A stretch of 64,000 nt of DNA, taken from Spirosoma telluris (GTDB lineage Bacteria > Bacteroidota > Bacteroidia > Cytophagales > Spirosomataceae). The notes below the pieces were generated by a model that saw nothing but the letters and a program-made list of their open reading frames with translations, was not told the DNA's origin and made no database searches. The position numbers and the translations under genes are program-made. The stretch lies in assembly GCA_003259005.1 (NCBI GenBank), contig QLII01000001.1, positions 4,418,501 through 4,482,500 of the forward strand. Direction: 5' to 3'. Of the stretch, positions 26,999 through 36,541 are shown one piece after another; within the stretch, counting starts at the first letter, position 1; every line of letters starts with the position of its first letter.

Positions 26999-28225
26999 TT
27001 ACTTATAATATCCCCAAACTTCTCGGCTGGCTGTTATTGGTTTCTTAACAACCATGGGTATAACAAACTCCTCCAGCACAGTACGACCTTCCAGCCGCTC
27101 GTCAGGCAAACGATTGACTGGCACGTGGGCACTTGTTTTTTCACTCATATTCGTAAACGTGAAGGCAATTGGCAATGCATACTTTCCGCTAAAGTTTGCA
27201 TCCACATCAGGGATCTTTTCCAGGCCGTTTTTCACTGCTTCGATAAAGCCAGCCCCACCATTATCGGGACTGAGGATAACTATATTTTTAATCCGGCCTT
27301 GCTCATTAATTTCAAAACCAGCATAAACACGGCCATAAATCCCCTGCGTCCAGGCTTCACTCGGGTAAAGGATTTTATGATGGAGACCCTGATTGAAAAC
27401 AGGGTCTTTACTTAACGGTGCCTTATTGATCGCATAGCCCATTGGGTAAATTTGCGAAGAATCTGAATGAATAGCCGAAGATGACTTATTCACCCAGTCG
27501 GTGGCGGTTAGACTGTCATAATACGCCAGAGCAGCAGCCACATCGGCCAGCGTTAATTTCCTGTCGGGTAGCCTTGCCGCAATTTTTTCCGATTGATCAT
27601 ACAGGGCAGCTAGTACGGAGTTTTTCGTTAAAACAATAAATTCGGGCTTGGCTTCTCCTTTTCGGATATAGTAGTTACTCAAGGTTTTATATTCTCCGGC
27701 AATTGAATTTTCCTTTACAAATGTATAGCCATTATTTATCGTCAAATACGAATCTATTCGTTTTGCCAAGCTCAACAGTAGCTTTGTCGGCCCATCATAT
27801 AATACGGTAGCGTAGAGCCGATAGTCAATGCCAAGCAGTTTATTTTGCTGGCGAACAAACTCATTACCATTAACTGTAAATACTTCTGGTGTAACCAGTT
27901 TGGCTGTTGAATCGCCTGAAAATCGGCATAGGACCTCGTTGTTAAGCAGATTGTAGGCTAGTTCGCAGGTGATCGCCTTTCCATGGGTATCTAACCAAAT
28001 TTTGCCTTTCTGCCAAACTGGAAAGGTAAGAAATGGGCTTCCCATATACGTGTACTTATTATAAGCTGTTGTACCTATTGTGCCTGGTCCATATCGATCA
28101 ACAGTTGTCAAAACTTGCCCATTTTCATTCTGGTAAACTTTGAATTGGGCAAAGCTTTTGGGAAGGGATACGTGCAAAATCGATAAAATCAGCGCAAGCC
28201 GAATCATCGCTTGAGTGTTTTTCAT
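26999..28225 (-). CDS. exported TonB-like C-terminal domain protein
   Basis: A 408-residue secreted protein; the start at 28225 (MKNTQAMIRLALILSILHVSLPKSFAQ) gives a signal peptide. Residues about 290-380 (GIYGRVYAGFEINEQGRIKN, AVKNGLEKIPDVDANFSGKY, LPIAFTF) match the TonB C-terminal fold, which in Bacteroidota occurs in many exported proteins unrelated to iron uptake. It ends 25 bases before the downstream unknown gene and is likely co-transcribed with it. Function unknown. Confidence 0.65.
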   Translation of the reverse strand: MKNTQAMIRLALILSILHVSLPKSFAQFKVYQNENGQVLTTVDRYGPGTIGTTAYNKYTYMGSPFLTFPVWQKGKIWLDTHGKAITCELAYNLLNNEVLCRFSGDSTAKLVTPEVFTVNGNEFVRQQNKLLGIDYRLYATVLYDGPTKLLLSLAKRIDSYLTINNGYTFVKENSIAGEYKTLSNYYIRKGEAKPEFIVLTKNSVLAALYDQSEKIAARLPDRKLTLADVAAALAYYDSLTATDWVNKSSSAIHSDSSQIYPMGYAINKAPLSKDPVFNQGLHHKILYPSEAWTQGIYGRVYAGFEINEQGRIKNIVILSPDNGGAGFIEAVKNGLEKIPDVDANFSGKYALPIAFTFTNMSEKTSAHVPVNRLPDERLEGRTVLEEFVIPMVVKKPITASREVWGYYK

Positions 28226-28537
28226 GGTGGTGGTTTCTAAGCGGTGAATGATTAATAGCAAAGAAACTACATCAATACAAGTATAGTGTTAAACGAAGGT
28301 TAATTTGTACTTATATAACACAACCACTTCTGATAAATCCTTGTTGGAGTTGCCTGCACTACCCAATTATAGTAAATCAGTGTTCTGCGGGATGCCCACC
28401 AATACGTTGCCCGTAGCAAAGTGAGCAATTAATTAGAAAAGGAAATAGGTAAAGGATACAGTTTCTAATCATAGCTGTTTTCAGTAATCCTCTACCTAAG
28501 ACCTACAAACGCGTTTTACCGTTGTATTACCTAAATT
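28226..28537. other. 312-base intergenic region
   Basis: AT-rich gap between the minus-strand TonB-like gene and the downstream end of the minus-strand SDR gene. It should contain the TonB-like promoter: TATACTTG on the minus strand (about 28281-28288) is one mismatch from the -7 consensus. No RNA gene or ORF is evident. Confidence 0.5.
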
Positions 28538-29290
28538 TCACTTCCGATAAATAGTTGTCGGTGCCGCCTGCGCACCCGCTAGAATGGTCATATCGGCAAT
28601 CGTAACGTGGGCGGGAGCCGTTACAGCATAAACGATTGTATCAGCAATATCTTCGGCTGTAAGGGGTGTAAACCCTGCATAGACCTTAGCTGCCCGCTCG
28701 GCATCTCCTTTGAAACGCACCACAGAAAACTCCGTTTCCACCGCGCCGGGAGCAATATTTGTCACTTTAATACCATGCTGAGTCAAATCCAGACGCATGC
28801 CTGTACTGAGAGCTTCAACAGCGGCTTTACTGGCGCAATACACGGCTCCGTTGGCATAGGTCTCTTTCCCCGCAACCGAACTCAAATTCACGATATGTCC
28901 ACGTTGGCGCTCAACCATGCCTGGCATAACGGCTTTTGAGACGTATAACAACCCCTGCACGTTTCCGTCAATCATCTGGTCCCAGTCGTCAGGCTCACCC
29001 TCCTGAATGGGCGACATGCCATAGGCATTCCCGGCACTGTTCACCAGAATGTCAATCGCCTGCCATTCTTCGGATAGTGTCCGAATCGCATCATCGACTT
29101 CAAGCCAGTTGCGTACATCGAAGTTAAGCGTTGTGACAGCCGTTTGTTGGCTCAGTCGTTCCTGTAATTCGTCTAAACGTTCCTGTCGGCGACCACAAAG
29201 AATTAATCGAAAATCAAGATCTGCGAACGCTTCGGCGGTAGCGCGGCCAATCCCGGAGGTGGCGCCAGTGATAAGGGCAATACGAGACAT
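28538..29290 (-). CDS. short-chain dehydrogenase/reductase (YdfG-like)
   Basis: A 250-residue classical SDR of the 3-hydroxy acid dehydrogenase type. The cofactor motif is TGATSGIGRATA at residue 8, with CGRRQERL (an NADP preference by the Arg pair), NSAGNAYG, the catalytic serine in VNLSSVAGKE, YCASKAA with the Tyr/Lys pair, and NIAPGAVETEFS. It probably oxidises serine, threonine or related 3-hydroxy acids. Its promoter lies at 29316. Confidence 0.92.
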   Translation of the reverse strand: MSRIALITGATSGIGRATAEAFADLDFRLILCGRRQERLDELQERLSQQTAVTTLNFDVRNWLEVDDAIRTLSEEWQAIDILVNSAGNAYGMSPIQEGEPDDWDQMIDGNVQGLLYVSKAVMPGMVERQRGHIVNLSSVAGKETYANGAVYCASKAAVEALSTGMRLDLTQHGIKVTNIAPGAVETEFSVVRFKGDAERAAKVYAGFTPLTAEDIADTIVYAVTAPAHVTIADMTILAGAQAAPTTIYRK

Positions 29291-29610
29291 AGCAAGGATT
29301 AAAAAGTTGATACTGCAAAGATAAACCGGCTGTCGAACGTTTATAGTTGGCAGCCAGCAATTCTGTTTTATCTGTTCTCAGGCAAACGTAATTAACGCTA
29401 TTCAGGAGACTTCTTAACAATGACTTATCGCTAATTGGAGCGATTAACGAATCCCTGAAATAACCCGAGCCGAGTTTGGTTAGGTTTTTGCAATGCATGA
29501 GTTAGGCCACGATTTCAAGAGAAAGCAAGTTGCCGGATAATATGCCAGCAATCTTTTACACGAATAATAATGGCTGAGCTTATAGAGTATACCTTACATT
29601 ACCTGTTGTT
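29291..29610. other. 320-base divergent intergenic region with SDR promoter
   Basis: It separates the SDR gene from the glycosyltransferase. A minus-strand -7 element TATCTTTG lies at 29316-29323; its -33 element is not clear. I see no plus-strand TAnnTTTG match close to the glycosyltransferase start and no ORF or RNA structure of note. Confidence 0.55.
29316..29323 (-). promoter_or_regulatory. candidate -7 element of the SDR gene
   Basis: TATCTTTG on the minus strand fits TAnnTTTG and lies 26 bases before the SDR start. The -33 element is weak or absent. Confidence 0.45.
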
Positions 29611-30599
29611 ATGCTACCTGAATTCTCGGTTGTGATCCCAACGTATCAGCAACCGGCCTTACTTCTTAAATGCCTTGATGCCCTGGGGCGTCAGCGGTTA
29701 CCCCGCGATCAATTCGAAATTATTGTGGTCGATGAGGGTAACTCACCTGAAACAGAGACAGCCGTTCTACTTTTTGCGAAACAGGTAGCTCGCGACGGCG
29801 ATCCGCTGGAGGTCCGCTACCTGGGTCAGACTCAACGACGTGGTCCAGCTGCGGCCCGCAATCGGGGTGGCGGGCCGCTCGTGGGCGTGTTATTGCCTTC
29901 ACTGACAATGATTGCCTGCCCGAACCGGAATGGCTATCGGCAGCGCTTCCTTATTTCAAGCGTGGTGCTCAGGTCATGAGTGGCCAACTTCGTGTCCACT
30001 TACCGAACCAGCCAACGCCCCTCGACCGAACCGCCACGATCTTAAAAAGAGCCGAATTTATGTCGGCTAACTGCTTTTGTCGAAAATCGACGCTTGAGCG
30101 TGTTGGCGGCTTCGAAGAAGCGTTTGATACAGCCTGGCGTGAAGATAGTGACCTACAGTTTAAGTTTATTCAGGCGGGTATTCCAATTGCCAAATGCACC
30201 GAAGCTGTGGTTGTATATCATATACGGCCTTGTCCCTGGTATGGCCTGTTGCGCGACGAACGAAACAACAGCTATGATGCATTACTCTATAAACGTCACC
30301 CCAATTTATTCCGGGAACGCATTCCATCCTACCGGCGACAGGTGCTCCAGTATTATGTATCGGTTATTAGCATAGGCCTGGGTCTGGCGGGTCTGGCAAT
30401 GGGTCATGGAGCTATGGCTCTGATTGGCCTAAGCATCTGGGCTATCTTGTCGGCGGACCTGATCATACGCCATTTGCCTCAGGACCCCTTAACCGGAACA
30501 GCGATCAAACATGCCGTTATAACAGCGCTGGCTAAGCCGTTCCTGTCGGTTTACTGGCGCCTATATGGAGCCTTTAAATACAGGGTGCTGTATCTATAA
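29611..30599 (+). CDS. family 2 glycosyltransferase with C-terminal membrane segments (frameshifted)
   Basis: A GT-A fold glycosyltransferase, 329 residues when repaired. The N-terminus PEFSVVIPTYQQPALLLKCL and EIIVVDEGN is family 2. One base is missing at about 29864-29870; repair gives AAARNRGWRAARGRVIAFTDND, whose TDND is the DxD-type metal motif. GGFEEAFDTAWREDSDLQFK is the acceptor region with the catalytic ED. A hydrophobic hairpin near the C-terminus anchors it to the membrane. It lies about 190 bases before eboD on the same strand, so it may work in the same pathway (inference). Confidence 0.85.
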
Positions 30600-30789
30600 G
30601 CAGGGGGCAAGTAGCAGGGTGCAGGGTGATCATCCATCGTTTTCCTCATTCTCTTCCCGCGCTCCATACACCCAGCCCCGAGCTATCCGCTTATTTTCTC
30701 TACAACAGGGCTTTTTTAAGGAACCATTAACGATTCGATTGTATTTTTGACAGATAAAGGCAGTATTACTCAACTATCTTTATTCGTTC
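30600..30789. other. glycosyltransferase-eboD gap with degenerate G-rich/C-rich stem
   Basis: GCAGGGGGCAAGTAGCAGGG begins right after the glycosyltransferase stop, and partially complementary C-rich words lie near 30657-30690, a degenerate version of the word-repeat stem-loops. A -7 candidate follows at 30742. Confidence 0.45.
30742..30749 (+). promoter_or_regulatory. candidate -7 element of eboD
   Basis: TATTTTTG fits TAnnTTTG and lies 41 bases before the eboD ATG. No good -33 TTG. If real, eboDEF would have its own promoter independent of the glycosyltransferase. Confidence 0.4.
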
Positions 30790-31955
30790 ATGAATCATTT
30801 GCATCAGGCGTTCAGTGTTCGGTTTACGTATACTGTTTTCTTTACTACTCAGCTTTTTACTAAGGCCAATTCACTGCTATCCGATTTTTTCAGACAGCAG
30901 TCTACTAACGATGCCCGTAAAAAGCTTCTTTTTGTTATTGATTCAGGGGTTATGGATGCCCATCCCGACCTACAAGCTGAGATTAGAACCTATTTCACCC
31001 AACATACTGATATTGTTGACCTTATCCCGGAGCTACTGATTATTCCTGGTGGTGAAACGGCCAAGAATGAACCCATTTTTGTGGAAAAAATTGTGGATGC
31101 TGTGGATAAATACGGCATTGACCGGCACTCCTATGTAGTGGCTATTGGCGGTGGATCAATTCTGGATTTAGTTGGCTATGCGGCTGCTATTTCGCACCGG
31201 GGAATCCGGCACATTCGCATTCCCACAACCGTACTGTCGCAGAACGATTCGGGAGTGGGGGTAAAAAATGGCGTCAACTATCGGGGAAGAAAAATTTTCT
31301 GGGGACTTTTGTGCCGCCCGTTGCGGTTTTTAATGACAGTTCTTTTTTAACTACCCTCGATGATCGGGACTGGCGGTCGGGAATTTCGGAAGCGGTAAAA
31401 GTGGCGTTGATTAAAGATGCCAGCTTTTTCGACTGGATCGAAGCCAATGCGCAGGCGCTGGCAACCCGTGATGCCGCAACGATGGACTACCTCATCCACC
31501 GATGTGCCCAGATGCACCTCCAGCATATTTCGGGTGGCGATCCCTTCGAAATGGGTTCATCTCGCCCGTTAGATTTTGGACACTGGAGCGCACACAAACT
31601 TGAGCAACTCACCAATTTCGAGCTACGACATGGGGAAGCCGTTGCGATTGGTATTGCGATGGACAGTTTGTACTCATACCAACTTGGCTGGATTACCGAG
31701 CATGACGCCAATCGTATTTTGACTACGCTACGTACTCTTGGCTTTTCACTTTATCAACCCATGCTCGATGCCAACAATAGTACGGGCGTGCTAAAAGGCC
31801 TTGCCGAGTTCCGAGAGCATTTAGGCGGCCAATTGACGATTATGCTGCTGGAAGCAATTGGGCGGGGTGTCGAAGTGCATGAAATGAATCCGGATCTCAT
31901 TCGGCAGGCAATTGCTACCCTTAAAGAGCAGGAACAACAGGCGCAACTCGTATGA
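30790..31955 (+). CDS. eboD: EboD, 3-dehydroquinate synthase-like cyclase (frameshifted)
   Basis: A sugar-phosphate cyclase homologue, 388 residues when repaired. The NAD-binding region shows IPGGETAKNEP and VVAIGGGSILDLVGYAAA; the metal ligands are visible in GISEAVKVALIKD (Glu), DFGHWSAHKLE (His) and LRHGEAVAIG (His). A frame break at the five-A run 31290-31294 lacks one A; repair gives RKNFLGTFVPPVAVFND. This is the DHQS-like member of the ebo set; whether it makes dehydroquinate or another cyclitol-type product is unknown. eboE overlaps its stop by four bases. Confidence 0.88.
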
Positions 31956-33178
31956 ATTATCCTGTCTTTGGCCATCTCGGCTACTGTACGAATATCCACC
32001 CAGGCGAAACGTGGGCCGATCACTTTGCGGCTTTGCAACAGGCCATTCCAGAACTAAAGCAACGGCTGTCGCCAAATGCTCCCTTTGGTATTGGGTTACG
32101 CTTAGCCAACATAGCCAGTGAAGAACTGGAACTACCCGAAAACTTAATCGCTTTCCAACACTGGCTGGCGAACAACGGTTGTTATGTGTTTACGATGAAC
32201 GGATTTCCGTTTGGTGGATTTCACCACACAGTCGTTAAAGATCAGGTACATACACCCGATTGGACGTCCGAAGCACGGGTTGACTACACCAAACGGCTAT
32301 TTCGAATTTTATCCGTTCTGTTACCGGTCGATGAGTTGGGCAATGCGATTCAGGGCGGCATTTCAACGTCACCCCTCTCCTACCGGCGTTGGTTCGAGTG
32401 GGAACAACCCGCGGCCCGCGACTATATTTTTTCACAAACGACCCAAAATGTACTCGAAGTCGTAGCCGACCTGATGCGCTTACGACAGCAAACTGATCGG
32501 TTGATGCACCTCGACCTGGAACCTGAACCCGACGGGATTATTGAAACAACCGACGAGTTTATTTCCTGGTTTACAGACTACTTGTTGCCCATGGGCATTG
32601 AGCAGATCAGCGAAGAATTTGGCTTGACCGACGAACAGGCCGAAAACGCGATCTGCGAACATGTTCGGTTGTGTTTCGACGTCTGTCATGTTGCCGTTGG
32701 TTATGAAAAACCAGCCGAAGTGCTGGCCAAATTAAAGGCTTATGGGCTACGGGTTGGCAAAGTACAGATCAGTGCCGCTCTGAAAGCCGAATTTCCGGAC
32801 GATACGGAAGGCCGCGAAACCATAAAGCAGGCTTTTGCTCAATTTAACGAGCCGACCTACCTGCATCAGGTGGTGGCGCGTACACGATCAGGCGAATTAT
32901 TGCGCTTTGCAGACTTACCAGAAGCATTGGCCGCTTTCAACGACGACCATGTGGAATGGCGCGCCCATTTCCATGTGCCGATATTTATCTCTGAATACGG
33001 TGTATTGACATCCACCCAGGACGACATTCTAGCCACGCTTACTTTACAGGCTACGAATAAGTTTACGAACCAGATGGAAGTAGAAACCTACACCTGGGAC
33101 GTTTTGCCGGATGATCTAAAGCTTGATTTAGTTGACTCAATTGATCGTGAAATGAAGTGGGTAATTGGGAAAAAGTAA
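31952..33178 (+). CDS. eboE: EboE, TIM-barrel metabolite traffic protein
   Basis: A 408-residue xylose-isomerase-like TIM-barrel protein. The N-terminus GHLGYCTNIHPGETWADHF, the FTMNGFPFGGFH segment, LMHLDLEPEPDGIIETT with metal-binding acidic residues, RLCFDVCHVAVGYE, and a late EYGVLTSTQDD are the EboE pattern. The ATG overlaps the eboD stop (ATGA), so the two are translationally coupled. The reaction is not known. It is cytoplasmic by sequence. Confidence 0.9.
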   Translation: MNYPVFGHLGYCTNIHPGETWADHFAALQQAIPELKQRLSPNAPFGIGLRLANIASEELELPENLIAFQHWLANNGCYVFTMNGFPFGGFHHTVVKDQVHTPDWTSEARVDYTKRLFRILSVLLPVDELGNAIQGGISTSPLSYRRWFEWEQPAARDYIFSQTTQNVLEVVADLMRLRQQTDRLMHLDLEPEPDGIIETTDEFISWFTDYLLPMGIEQISEEFGLTDEQAENAICEHVRLCFDVCHVAVGYEKPAEVLAKLKAYGLRVGKVQISAALKAEFPDDTEGRETIKQAFAQFNEPTYLHQVVARTRSGELLRFADLPEALAAFNDDHVEWRAHFHVPIFISEYGVLTSTQDDILATLTLQATNKFTNQMEVETYTWDVLPDDLKLDLVDSIDREMKWVIGKK

Positions 33179-33283
33179 TGTAAAATGGATAATGTAGAAT
33201 GGATAATGAACCAGTAATCATCCTTAATCTACGACTACATTCGTTTTGCATGATTAATTATTCATTCTACATTATTCATTAAC
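33178..33283. repeat. word-repeat stem-loop between eboE and eboF
   Basis: Words AATGTAAAATGGATAATGTAG and AATGGATAATGAA (33178-33213) face ATTATTCATTCTACATTATTC (33261-33281). The eboE stop is inside the left arm and the eboF ATG follows the right arm by two bases. Confidence 0.75.
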
Positions 33284-33285
33284 TC

Positions 33286-34674
33286 ATGCAAAAGACTGTA
33301 GTACTCGATGTTGTCGGCCTGTCGTATTCGCTGATTGGTGAACACACGCCTTTTCTGAAACAGTGGTTTGCCAATAAACACCAGGCCACGATTGATCCGA
33401 TGCTTCCGGCGTTGACCACCTCGGTGCAATCTACGTATGTGACGGGAAAGTGGCCCAGTGAAACAGGTATCGTTGGCAATGGCTGGTACGACCGCACCGA
33501 CTCGGAAGTGAAATTCTGGAAACAGTCTAACAAATTGGTGGCGGGTGAAAAAATCTGGGAACGGGCAAAAAAAATCAACCCCAATTTTACCGTCTCCAAA
33601 ATGTTCTGGTGGTATAACATGTATTCTACCGCCGATTTTTCGGCTACGCCAAGACCACAATATCCGTCGGATGGGTTGAAAATACCCGATTGCTACACCC
33701 ACCCCGGCGACCTCCGCGACAGGCTACAGAAAGAACTGGGGACGTTCCCGCTGTTTCAGTTTTGGGGACCTGCCACCACCATTAAAAGTTCACGCTGGAT
33801 TGCTGATGCATCCATACTTGTCGATAAGTGGCATAATCCAACGTTAACGCTGATTTATTTACCGCATCTGGATTATTGTCTGCAAAAATTTGGCCAGGAT
33901 TTTTCAAAAATCGCGAACGATCTCCGCGAAATCGACGACGTTTGCCGAGACCTGATTCAGTATTACGAGAAGCAAAACGCTGACGTAATCGTGTTGTCAG
34001 AATACGGGATTACGAACGTAAGCAAGCCAATTCACATCAACCGGATTTTGCGGGAAGCAGGTATGATCCGGTATCGGGAAGAGCGTGGTTTGGAGATGTT
34101 CGATGGCGGGGCCTCCCCTGCTTTCGCTACCCCCGATCACCAGATTGCTCATGTGTATATTAATGATCCGTCAGTTTTTGACAAGGTGAGATCGTTGCTG
34201 GAAAAGACGCCGGGTATCGAGCTGGTTCTGGATAAGGAGCAGCAAAAAAACTACCACATCGACCACGAACGCTCCGGTGACCTTGTCGTGGTTGCCGATG
34301 CCGAAAGCTGGTTTACCTATTACTATTGGCTCGATGACGCCCGCGCTCCAGATTATGCCCGGCTGGTAGCGATTCACCAAAAGCCAGGCTACGATCCAGT
34401 TGAAATGTTTATGGACCAAACGAACCCGCTTATTAAACTCAAAGCGGGATATAAACTAGGCCGTAAATTGCTGGGCTTCCGCTACCTGATGAACGTAATT
34501 TCGCTGGATGCTACGCTCGTCAAGGGTTCACACGGACGAATTGGTACTGCAACCGAATATCATCCCGTATTTGTCAGCAGTAAAAACGTAGGCAAGTCAC
34601 TGTCGGCTATTGATGTATATGACCGAATCTGGGATGCGCTGTCCGTTGAATCCGTTGAAAAACAGATGAAGTGA
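33286..34674 (+). CDS. eboF: EboF, nucleotide pyrophosphatase/phosphodiesterase-like
   Basis: A 462-residue alkaline phosphatase-superfamily protein. The nucleophile region is MLPALTTSVQSTYVTGKWPSE (the T in LTTS), then GIVGNGWYD; metal ligands appear in IYLPHLDYCLQKFG, VLSEYGI and in the late SHGRIGT. The order is that of type I phosphodiesterases, and it directly follows eboE, as in other ebo clusters. No signal peptide is seen (MQKTVVLDVVGLSYSL), so it is probably cytoplasmic. Confidence 0.88.
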   Translation: MQKTVVLDVVGLSYSLIGEHTPFLKQWFANKHQATIDPMLPALTTSVQSTYVTGKWPSETGIVGNGWYDRTDSEVKFWKQSNKLVAGEKIWERAKKINPNFTVSKMFWWYNMYSTADFSATPRPQYPSDGLKIPDCYTHPGDLRDRLQKELGTFPLFQFWGPATTIKSSRWIADASILVDKWHNPTLTLIYLPHLDYCLQKFGQDFSKIANDLREIDDVCRDLIQYYEKQNADVIVLSEYGITNVSKPIHINRILREAGMIRYREERGLEMFDGGASPAFATPDHQIAHVYINDPSVFDKVRSLLEKTPGIELVLDKEQQKNYHIDHERSGDLVVVADAESWFTYYYWLDDARAPDYARLVAIHQKPGYDPVEMFMDQTNPLIKLKAGYKLGRKLLGFRYLMNVISLDATLVKGSHGRIGTATEYHPVFVSSKNVGKSLSAIDVYDRIWDALSVESVEKQMK

Positions 34675-34713
34675 GTTCTTGGTTATTCGACTGAAAGCCT
34701 GTAATTTAACTGT

Positions 34714-35268
34714 ATGAAAGCCTTCCTCGTCCTTAGCCTGCTTGTTTCTGCCTGTATTTCTAACCGGCCAGCGGCAATCAATGCCCCTGCCGACGGTGCT
34801 GAATATTACCAGCCTTATCAGCCTCTGGCAGTTGTGCAGCCGCGGCTTTATCCTGATCCACAGGGAGGACTTGGCCACTCACAGGACCCTGATATTCGGG
34901 TAACAGACATTAAGCTGACGGCCAGCTATACAGTATTGTATTTAACGTTTGGCAAAGACCCGAGCGGCCGCGACAACAATTACTACGGCACCAGTAGTAT
35001 TTCGTTTAACCCAAAAGCCGTATTAGCCTCGGCAGATGGCAAGAAAACGTATGCTCTTGTCAAGACAGAAGGCATCCCTATGACACCCGAATCGCGCGAG
35101 ATTAAGAATGATGAGAAAGTCCCTTTCGTGTTGTATTTCGAGCGTTTGGACAAAGGCGTCGAATCGTTCGATTTGTTTGAGTGTAAAAGTGATAATCAGA
35201 ATTCCTGCTTCAATGTCGCCGGCATGAATATTCATAATCCGGTTAGTTCAACAGCCTCGCAGAACTAA
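34714..35268 (+). CDS. lipoprotein of unknown function
   Basis: A 184-residue protein with a lipobox right after a short signal (MKAFLVLSLLVSAC, Cys14). The mature part begins with a proline/alanine/tyrosine-rich linker (YYQPYQPLAVVQPRLYP) and continues as a beta-sandwich-like domain (IRVTDIKLTASYTVLYLTF, VLYFERLDKGVESFDLFEC). No family recognised. It lies 40 bases after eboF and could share its transcript, which ends at the terminator at 35291. Confidence 0.65.
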   Translation: MKAFLVLSLLVSACISNRPAAINAPADGAEYYQPYQPLAVVQPRLYPDPQGGLGHSQDPDIRVTDIKLTASYTVLYLTFGKDPSGRDNNYYGTSSISFNPKAVLASADGKKTYALVKTEGIPMTPESREIKNDEKVPFVLYFERLDKGVESFDLFECKSDNQNSCFNVAGMNIHNPVSSTASQN

Positions 35269-35290
35269 CAATTCCACTAATTTCTCCATC

Positions 35291-35332
35291 AACATCGGGT
35301 TAGCTTATTCAGGCTAACCCGATGTTGTTTTA
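35291..35332 (+). terminator. rho-independent terminator after the lipoprotein gene
   Basis: A 14-bp perfect stem, AACATCGGGTTAGC (35291-35304) with GCTAACCCGATGTT (35313-35326), ends in GTTTTAT. It probably ends the eboDEF transcript. Confidence 0.88.
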
Positions 35333-35443
35333 TGGCTATCCAATCAACTCAATAAAAAGTAATTTTTCTGCCAGCGTTTTCTACACATTGTTCGTCTATG
35401 CCTTTATAGACCGCTTGTCGTTGACAAACAACGTTATCGCATC

Positions 35444-36517
35444 ATGAAAACGATTTCCCATTTTTTGTATGTGTTCGCAATCAGTGTGTTCACCGGCTGG
35501 TTAAGTGCTGGATGCAGCCAGGGCACAACCGAAGCCAATCCGCAAAGTACCTGCCGCATTCAGCAGTACAATGCCGTATCAAAATCGGCACTTTCCAATA
35601 CAGTCAGCCAGACCACGTATGAATACGACCAACTGGGTAAGCTGACCAAAACAGTAACCACGTTTACGAAGCAATCTACACCCGCAACAAATCAACAAAC
35701 AAGCACCACTACCGTCTTATACAGCTATAATGCTGAAGGGTATTTAACAGCGATGAACTCCCAACTTACGACCATAACCACAACTGCGGGCAAAACCATC
35801 ACAGAAAAGGTATCTATGGCCAACAGTTATTCATACACCAATGGCAGGCTGAGCAGTGCCAGCAAGCGAACGGTCGGTGCCTACGGTCTGAACACAACCG
35901 TTAGCGAGTTGTATGAATACGATGGAACCGGTGCGCTGGTAACGAAAACGGCACAAACTCACTACGACTATGACCCGACCATAACGCATGAGATTCCAGG
36001 TAATCCAACAGGACCGTTGCAAATCTGGACCTACCAGCAGAATGTATTGATTGATTACGTTGAAAAATCAGGTACGTTAGTGTCTCGCCCGATTACGATT
36101 CAAAACGGTTTAGCAACGTCAATCACGATTCCTGACAATTATAAAGTTAGTTGGGAGTATGATAACCAGCAGCGGCAAATCAAACTAGCTGAGTATGTTA
36201 ATGATACACTTACGAGGACAACCAGTCAAACCTGGAGTAATGCAAAGCCAGCTATAGCCTCTTTACCCGTCTTTAAGGGTTTTCCCGTAACGGCTCCGGC
36301 ATCCGAATTTGGACAGGTGGGTGTTCTGGCAACCTCTACCTACGTGTACTGGAATTCGGTCAGTAAAAAAATGGAGACGTTTTCAGCACAAACATCCCTT
36401 AGCCAAACAAACACACAGGGGTATGTAACAAACGTCACCACAGTCGTTAAACATCCAATAGCGGCCGATCAGGACGAGACAACGACCGAAACCTATACCT
36501 ATTCTGGTTGCCAGTAA
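35444..36517 (+). CDS. threonine-rich lipoprotein with YD-repeat-like strands
   Basis: A 357-residue lipoprotein: signal MKTISHFLYVFAISVFTGW and lipobox LSAGC. The mature part is rich in Thr and Tyr with repeated strand pairs such as TTYEYDQLGKLTKTV, VLYSYNAEGYLTAM, ELYEYDGTGALVTKT and WEYDNQQRQIKLAEY, which resemble isolated YD (RHS-like) repeats. There is no RHS core or toxin end, so a carbohydrate-binding or scaffolding surface protein is more likely. It is followed by an ECF sigma factor. Confidence 0.7.
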   Translation: MKTISHFLYVFAISVFTGWLSAGCSQGTTEANPQSTCRIQQYNAVSKSALSNTVSQTTYEYDQLGKLTKTVTTFTKQSTPATNQQTSTTTVLYSYNAEGYLTAMNSQLTTITTTAGKTITEKVSMANSYSYTNGRLSSASKRTVGAYGLNTTVSELYEYDGTGALVTKTAQTHYDYDPTITHEIPGNPTGPLQIWTYQQNVLIDYVEKSGTLVSRPITIQNGLATSITIPDNYKVSWEYDNQQRQIKLAEYVNDTLTRTTSQTWSNAKPAIASLPVFKGFPVTAPASEFGQVGVLATSTYVYWNSVSKKMETFSAQTSLSQTNTQGYVTNVTTVVKHPIAADQDETTTETYTYSGCQ

Positions 36518-36541
36518 TTCATACTCAACGGTTCTTTCAAC

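Noticed and set aside
29316..29323. Riboswitch in the SDR leader
   Set aside because: The leader is only about 20 bases from the predicted start point, too short for a riboswitch.
35444..36517. RHS/YD-repeat toxin
   Set aside because: Only isolated YD-like strands occur. The RHS core and a C-terminal toxin domain are missing and the protein is a short lipoprotein.
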